Shown here piece by piece: positions 59,545 through 64,000 of a stretch of DNA of 64,000 bases. The notes under the pieces were generated by a model that was not told the origin of the DNA, ran no database searches, and saw only the letters and a program-made list of their open reading frames with translations. This DNA is from Actinomycetota bacterium. Its GTDB lineage: Bacteria; Actinomycetota; Acidimicrobiia; Acidimicrobiales; Poriferisodalaceae. The stretch lies in contig JABABU010000001.1 in NCBI GenBank assembly GCA_014238065.1, positions 1 to 64,000 on the forward strand, in the 5' to 3' direction. A program made the position numbers and the translations under genes. Every line of letters begins with the position of its first letter. Within the stretch, counting starts at the first letter, position 1.

Positions 59545-61017
59545 ATGCAGACCTACGGGAACTACATCAACGGCCACATGGTCGAGCCTGTATCGGGCGA
59601 ATACCTCGACTCGGACAACCCTTACACCGGCGAGATCTGGGCGCAGATCGCCCGCAGCAATGTGGCCGATGTCAACGCGGCGACTGCTGCAGCCAGTGCC
59701 GCATTTCCGGCCTGGGCCTCGACGACGCCGACCACCCGGGGCAAGCTGCTCAACAACCTCGCAGCCATCATCGAACGCGAGGCTCTTCGCCTGGGAGAGA
59801 TCGAGGTTCGCGACAACGGCAAGCTCATCGCAGAGATGGCCGGCCAGACGACGGTCATGGCCGAGTGGTACCGATACTTCGGCGGTCTCGCCGACAAGGT
59901 GGAGGGCTCGGTCATCCCACTCGACCGGGCGTCGACGCTGAACTACACCCGGTATGAGCCTCTTGGCGTTGTCGGCCTGATCACTGCCTGGAACTCTCCT
60001 CTGCTCCTGCTGGCGTGGAAGCTCGCCGCGGCACTGGCCGCCGGAAACTGTGCAGTCATCAAGCCCTCGGAGTTCACCTCGGCGTCGACGCTCGAGTTCA
60101 TGCCGCTGTTCGAGGAGGCCGGCTTCCCACCCGGCGTCGTCAACGCCGTCACCGGACTCGGCAACGAGTGCGGTCAAGCCCTCGTCGACCACCCCGACAT
60201 CGTCAAGTTGGCCTTCACCGGTTCCGATGCGACAGGCCAGCACATCTACCAATCGGCAGCGAAACAGCTGAAGCCGGTGACGCTCGAACTCGGCGGGAAG
60301 TCGCCGAACATCGTGTTCGAAGATGCCGACTTCGAGTCAGCCGTCATGGGCGTGATCTCTGGCATCTTCGCCGCAACAGGTCAGACGTGCATCGCGGGGT
60401 CGCGTGCGCTCGTGCAGCGCTCCATCCACGACGCCTTCGTCGAACGGTTGACCGAGGTCGCTGGAGAAGCCACGATCGGAGACCCGATGTCGATGGACAC
60501 CCACGTCGGGCCGGTCACGACGGAGCCCCAGTTTCAGAAGATCCTGCACTACATCAACGTCGCCCGCGAGGACGGTGCCACGTGTGTGATGGGCGGCGAC
60601 CTCTACACCGGCCCTGGCTCGGCCGGTACCAGGTTCGTCCAACCGACTGTGTTCACGAACGTCACCAACGATATGCGCATTGCCCAGGAGGAGGTCTTCG
60701 GGCCGGTGCTCTCGGTGATCCCGTTCGACACTGAGGAAGAGGCCATCCAGATCGGCAACGACATCAACTTCGGCTTGGCCGCGGGCGTGTGGACCCAGAA
60801 CATCGGTCGCGCCGTGCGGGTGTCCGACGCCCTTCGCTGTGGAACCGTGTGGGTCAATACCTACAGGGCCGTCAGCTTCAACTCGCCCTTCGGTGGCTAC
60901 AAACGCAGCGGTCTCGGACGCGAGAGCGGCCAGGAAGCGATCAAGGAATACCTTCAGACCAAGTCGGTCTGGATCGCTCAGGACAGCTCGGTCGCCAACC
61001 CGTTCGTGATGCGCTGA
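59545..61017 (+). CDS. Aldehyde dehydrogenase
   Basis: NAD(P)-dependent aldehyde dehydrogenase, 490 residues. Catalytic Cys in GQTCIAGSR near 287 and Glu in LELGGKSPNIVF near 254; cofactor loop FTGSDATGQ; PFGGYKRSGLGRE near the end. The substrate is not evident; the short-chain/semialdehyde-type family is broad. It begins 23 nt after tmk and converges on trpC. Confidence 0.92.
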   Translation: MQTYGNYINGHMVEPVSGEYLDSDNPYTGEIWAQIARSNVADVNAATAAASAAFPAWASTTPTTRGKLLNNLAAIIEREALRLGEIEVRDNGKLIAEMAGQTTVMAEWYRYFGGLADKVEGSVIPLDRASTLNYTRYEPLGVVGLITAWNSPLLLLAWKLAAALAAGNCAVIKPSEFTSASTLEFMPLFEEAGFPPGVVNAVTGLGNECGQALVDHPDIVKLAFTGSDATGQHIYQSAAKQLKPVTLELGGKSPNIVFEDADFESAVMGVISGIFAATGQTCIAGSRALVQRSIHDAFVERLTEVAGEATIGDPMSMDTHVGPVTTEPQFQKILHYINVAREDGATCVMGGDLYTGPGSAGTRFVQPTVFTNVTNDMRIAQEEVFGPVLSVIPFDTEEEAIQIGNDINFGLAAGVWTQNIGRAVRVSDALRCGTVWVNTYRAVSFNSPFGGYKRSGLGRESGQEAIKEYLQTKSVWIAQDSSVANPFVMR

Positions 61018-61042
61018 CCAGCGACAAACATCTGACCCTTTG

Positions 61043-61840
61043 TCACAGGTCCTGGGCCAAGTTGCCCGCAGCGATGAGCTCGGCCACAGCTTGTTGCGGG
61101 TCCCCGGACGTGACCAACGACTCACCGACCAGGATCGCGTCGTAACCGGCAACGGCAAGTGCAGCGGCGTCAGCGGCGCCGCGCACCCCACTCTCGCAGA
61201 CGCCGACCACCCCTTCGGGGAACGCCGCAACGACCCGAACAGCACGTTCGTGATCAACCTCGAACGTGAAGAGATCTCGCTGATTCACTCCGAGCAGCGT
61301 CACTCCCGCCGCGCACGCACGTTCGATCTCGTTCTCGTCATGTGTCTCGAACAGGATGTCGATGCCAACCGTCCTGGCGACACCGGCGAAGTGCTCGAGT
61401 TCACTCCGACCGAGCGCTGCCACGATGAGCAGGACGCAGTCGGCGCCCATGATGCGAGCATCGAGCACATCGTGTTCGTGGACGGTGAAGTCCTTGCGGA
61501 GTGCCGGCAGCGACACAGCGCCTCGCGCTGCCTGAAGATCGGATGGCGATCCGCCAAAGTTGTCGGCGTCGGTCAACACCGACAGACACGTCGAACCGCC
61601 GGCCTCGTATTGGCCGGCGAGCGTCGCCGGGTCGAGCCCCGCGAACAGATCCCCCTTGGATGGCGATCGACGCTTCACCTCGCTGATCACCGACAGGCCT
61701 GGTCCACGCAGAGCAGATTCGAACCCCCTGACAGGCGGGGCAGCCATCGCCTGCTCAGTCAGGGCGGCCGTCGATCGAACGTCGTCGGCGGCTGCCGCAC
61801 GGTGTTCGTCGATAATCCGATCGAGATACGTCACGGCCAA
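61043..61840 (-). CDS. trpC: Indole-3-glycerol phosphate synthase
   Basis: TIM barrel of 265 residues. ISEVKRRSPSKG supplies the catalytic Glu and Lys, followed by LPALRKDFTVHEHDVLDAR and GVNQRDLFTF and CESGV. Length and motifs are complete. It lies 4 nt after the ABM-domain gene in a unit with J-domain, YgfZ and TrpG-type proteins. Confidence 0.96.
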   Translation of the reverse strand: MAVTYLDRIIDEHRAAAADDVRSTAALTEQAMAAPPVRGFESALRGPGLSVISEVKRRSPSKGDLFAGLDPATLAGQYEAGGSTCLSVLTDADNFGGSPSDLQAARGAVSLPALRKDFTVHEHDVLDARIMGADCVLLIVAALGRSELEHFAGVARTVGIDILFETHDENEIERACAAGVTLLGVNQRDLFTFEVDHERAVRVVAAFPEGVVGVCESGVRGAADAAALAVAGYDAILVGESLVTSGDPQQAVAELIAAGNLAQDL

Positions 61841-61844
61841 TGGG

Positions 61845-62153
61845 TCAGATTCCCTCCGCGGTCACGAAATTCATGAACGTGAGCTCGGCTCGACTGGCCA
61901 TGAACTCGCGGATCTCTCCACCAAGAGCCTTCATGGCCTCGGAACCACCGTGGGCGGCGAGGGCTTCACCGTCGGTGTAGAGCTCGTAGAACCACAACAC
62001 ATTGGCGTCGTTGGCGTCCTCGTTGAGGGCGTAGACCTCGGTGCCTGGTTCGGCTGCTGCGTTTGCCATTCCGGTGCTGGCGAAGGCGTCTCGCAGCGCA
62101 TCGCGCTGTCCGTCTTTGGCAGTGATCTTCGCGATCAGGGCGACCTTGCTCAT
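61845..62153 (-). CDS. Antibiotic biosynthesis monooxygenase (ABM) domain protein
   Basis: A 102-residue dimeric ferredoxin-like fold: VALIAKITAKDGQRDALRDAF, GTEVYALNEDANDANVLWFYELYTDGEALAAH. Members include YgiN-type quinol monooxygenases and proteins of unknown role. It overlaps the J-domain gene stop by one base and precedes trpC, so the group is one transcription unit. Confidence 0.88.
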   Translation of the reverse strand: MSKVALIAKITAKDGQRDALRDAFASTGMANAAAEPGTEVYALNEDANDANVLWFYELYTDGEALAAHGGSEAMKALGGEIREFMASRAELTFMNFVTAEGI

Positions 62154-62707
62154 TACATCTCCTCGGAGTCGGATTCGTCTTCTGCCTCCGCACCAGCGGG
62201 AGCAGACTCAGCAACGCTACCCCGCTGGATCGAGGCACCCATGGCCAGGAACGGTGCCATCAGGAACGTAACGAGCGACAGCAACAGCACGATGAGCCCT
62301 CCCTGGACCACCTCGGCCACCTGCAGGACGACGCCGAGCACGAAGATGACGAGGCCGACGAGGAAGCAGATCGGCGCGAAAGTGATCACGCCCTTGGCTA
62401 CACCGACGACCGGCGAGCCACTGCCCTGCTCCTCTGCGAACGAGAGATCGTCATCGGGGGCAGAAGTCCAGGCTCCGCGCTCACCCGGGTGTTGCAGCTG
62501 CCGAGCGGATGCCGCGTCGAATTCACCACGGCGACCTGCATCGCTCAGCAGGGCCCACGCTTCGTTGATCTCTTGCATCCGTTGGTGCGAGCCGCCAGGC
62601 GCGTCTGGGTGGTGAACCCTCGCCAACTCGACGTACGCCGACCTGATCTCGGCCTCATCGGCCAAGGCAACAACGCCGAGAACGTCATAGGGCGACCTGG
62701 TCGTCAC
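62153..62707 (-). CDS. Membrane-anchored J-domain protein
   Basis: The N-terminal J domain (residues 5-62: PYDVLGVVALADEAEIRSAY, HHPDAPGG with the HPD triad, MQEINEAWALLSD) recruits an Hsp70. Residues about 100-160 form two transmembrane helices (FAPICFLVGLVIFVLGVVL and GLIVLLLSLVTFLMAPFLAM), and an acidic tail follows. Not a canonical DnaJ: Gly/Phe and zinc domains are absent. It probably works with DnaK at the membrane. It overlaps ygfZ by 4 nt. Confidence 0.88.
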   Translation of the reverse strand: MTTRSPYDVLGVVALADEAEIRSAYVELARVHHPDAPGGSHQRMQEINEAWALLSDAGRRGEFDAASARQLQHPGERGAWTSAPDDDLSFAEEQGSGSPVVGVAKGVITFAPICFLVGLVIFVLGVVLQVAEVVQGGLIVLLLSLVTFLMAPFLAMGASIQRGSVAESAPAGAEAEDESDSEEM

Positions 62708-63528
62708 GCCAACGCCGCGGCGGCGCTCGATTCGCCATTGTCATCAGACCAGATCACGACCAGTTCAGCGTCTGGATCGACATCGCCCCTGACGTAGGCC
62801 ATCACCATCCCCTCGATCGAACTCGTCACCGAGCCGACCTCTCTGCCGTCGGCAACGATCTTGGCGCCGACCGCAGCGAGACCTTCGACATCGAGCGCCC
62901 GGAGCATCCGGCGGTTGCCGCCACGAGAGTGAATCCGCTCGACCAACTCCTGACCGCGATAGCAGCCCTTCGTGAACGACACGGCTCGGTCGACGAGCCC
63001 CGATTCGTTCGGAATCGATCCCTCATCGAGGTCGACGCCCACCTTCGGGAACGCGGCGGCGATGCGCAACTGTTCGTATTCATGGGAGATCATCGAGGTG
63101 GATCCGGACACCGCTGGTGACTCGCCGAGGATGTCTCGGCTACCGGCCAGCAGCCCGGGGACGACGATCGTCGCTCCCTCGATCGCGTCATCGGCCACTT
63201 CCCCAAACACGGACAGGACCGTCCAAGCCAGGCGCTCGAACTCGATCTTGGTCCGAAGTTTGAACCGCGCCAGCGAAACCGTCATCGCTTCGCCGAAGCC
63301 GTCGTCGGTGTCGAGCACGAGTTCGGAGTCTCCGAGACGAGTGATGCGAAGGAGTGCGTCGACCTTTCCCTGTGGTTGCAGAAGGAAGCTCAACCGAGAC
63401 TCGCCGATCGCCATGTCGTCGACATTTTGCGACACCTGACTGTGGATGTAGTCGACCGCCTCTTCGCCTTTTGCGAGAACAACATCCCGTGTCAACTCGA
63501 ATGTGCGTGTGTAGCCGGTCACGTTCAC
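62704..63528 (-). CDS. ygfZ: YgfZ/GcvT-family folate-dependent Fe-S protein
   Basis: A 274-residue protein with the diagnostic [17 protein letters not shown] (K-G-C-x-G-Q-E). YgfZ binds tetrahydrofolate and supports maturation or repair of some Fe-S enzymes. The GTG at 63528 overlaps the trpG stop; GTG at 63522 has AGG 5 nt upstream and is an alternative. Its presence complements the suf cluster at the other end of the window. Confidence 0.92.
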   Translation of the reverse strand: MNVTGYTRTFELTRDVVLAKGEEAVDYIHSQVSQNVDDMAIGESRLSFLLQPQGKVDALLRITRLGDSELVLDTDDGFGEAMTVSLARFKLRTKIEFERLAWTVLSVFGEVADDAIEGATIVVPGLLAGSRDILGESPAVSGSTSMISHEYEQLRIAAAFPKVGVDLDEGSIPNESGLVDRAVSFTKGCYRGQELVERIHSRGGNRRMLRALDVEGLAAVGAKIVADGREVGSVTSSIEGMVMAYVRGDVDPDAELVVIWSDDNGESSAAAALA

Positions 63529-64000
63529 CTCAGGTTCTCGACGACATTCTGGATCAAACGCATTCCGACGCCCTCTTCGAGCGACATGATCGACTCGGGG
63601 TGGAACTGGACGGCAGCGATGGGCTCGTTCTTGTGCTCGACGCCCATGATCACACCATCCTCGCTCAGCGCTGTCACCTGGAGCGTTGACGGCAGGTCTT
63701 CCTTCGTGGCGAACAGCGAGTGGTATCGACCAGCCCTGAACGTTCCTGGGAGGCCATCGAACAGCACACCCCCGAGAGCATGGATGGTCGATGGCTTGCC
63801 GTGCATCGGCGAGTCGAGCTGACCGAGTTCTCCGCCTTCGGCTTCGACGATCGACTGCAGGCCGAGACACACGCCAAACACTGGTAGGTCGAGGGCTCTG
63901 GCAGCAGCAATCGTGCTCGACACATCGAAATCAACAGGACGACCTGGCCCTGGCGACAGCACCACGAGGTCGACGTCGAGTTCGGCCATCTCGTCGAGCG
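63525..64000 (-). CDS. trpG: Anthranilate synthase glutamine amidotransferase part (5' end outside window)
   Basis: The C-terminal 155 residues of a class I glutamine amidotransferase: [11 protein letters not shown], nucleophile Cys in [19 protein letters not shown], and His-Glu in [10 protein letters not shown]. The gene starts beyond 64000. The SPMHGKPS and LFDGLPGTF pattern is close to the C-terminus of fused TrpE-TrpG anthranilate synthases, so the full gene may encode both subunits; the missing part decides. It provides ammonia for anthranilate formation. Confidence 0.85.
   Translation of the reverse strand, partial: LDEMAELDVDLVVLSPGPGRPVDFDVSSTIAAARALDLPVFGVCLGLQSIVEAEGGELGQLDSPMHGKPSTIHALGGVLFDGLPGTFRAGRYHSLFATKEDLPSTLQVTALSEDGVIMGVEHKNEPIAAVQFHPESIMSLEEGVGMRLIQNVVENLR

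Overview
The window reads as chromosome of a high-GC, free-living actinobacterium, most likely class Acidimicrobiia. Three things support this: the conserved actinobacterial blocks pdtaR-polA-rpsA-coaE-uvrB-uvrA and uvrC-rapZ-gap-pgk-tpiA-secG, a long-form SufT with a SufR-type regulator, and a mycothiol-dependent maleylpyruvate isomerase-fold protein. Class placement is inference from gene content; no rRNA is present.

Layout. 1-1.3 kb: a coupled membrane/secreted protein pair and a 5'-truncated serine recombinase relic. 1.4-9.9 kb: a compact Fe-S assembly operon on the minus strand (ferredoxin, HesB/IscA, SufB, SufC, SufD, SufT, Mrp-DUF971, NfuA, MoaA) with a divergent SufR-like regulator and a palindromic operator between them; no cysteine desulfurase is in the cluster. 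9.94-11.2 kb: a graveyard of mobile DNA (IS481-type transposase relic, tRNA-Met 3' half with its terminator, second recombinase relic) ending at an intact tRNA-Leu(AAG). 11.3-14.8 kb: Tat-exported matrixin-like protease with propeller repeats, a solute-binding lipoprotein, SecG. 14.9-23.2 kb: glycolytic gap-pgk-tpiA, RapZ, a methyltransferase, a damaged lipoprotein gene and UvrC; yvcK and whiA, usual neighbours of rapZ, are missing here. 23.3-29.4 kb: a maleylpyruvate isomerase-fold protein, then three tandem paralogous lipoproteins leading directly into a membrane-fusion protein, ABC ATPase and MacB-type permease. 29.6-48.3 kb: PNPOx-like protein, UvrA, RDD protein, UvrB, acidic zinc-ribbon protein, oligoendopeptidase, CoaE, ribosomal protein S1, methyltransferase, YdcF-like protein, a DUF3048 protein with near-identical propeller repeats, DNA polymerase I, PdtaR-type ANTAR regulator, tRNA-Leu(CAA). 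48.5-53.4 kb: a type II fatty acid synthesis cluster fabD-fabH-fabG-acpP-fabF facing fabZ; FabD carries an unusual C-terminal lipoyl-like domain. 53.4-64 kb: cytochrome c lipoprotein, small proteins, and tryptophan genes trpA-trpB-trpF and trpC...trpG interrupted by acyl-CoA dehydrogenase, thymidylate kinase and aldehyde dehydrogenase.

Most of the window is housekeeping DNA (Fe-S assembly, glycolysis, excision repair, fatty acid and tryptophan synthesis). The most unusual systems are the triple-lipoprotein/MacAB-like export operon at 24.2-29.4 kb, whose lipoproteins show an internal twofold repeat with four conserved cysteines, and the FabD-lipoyl fusion at 48.5 kb.
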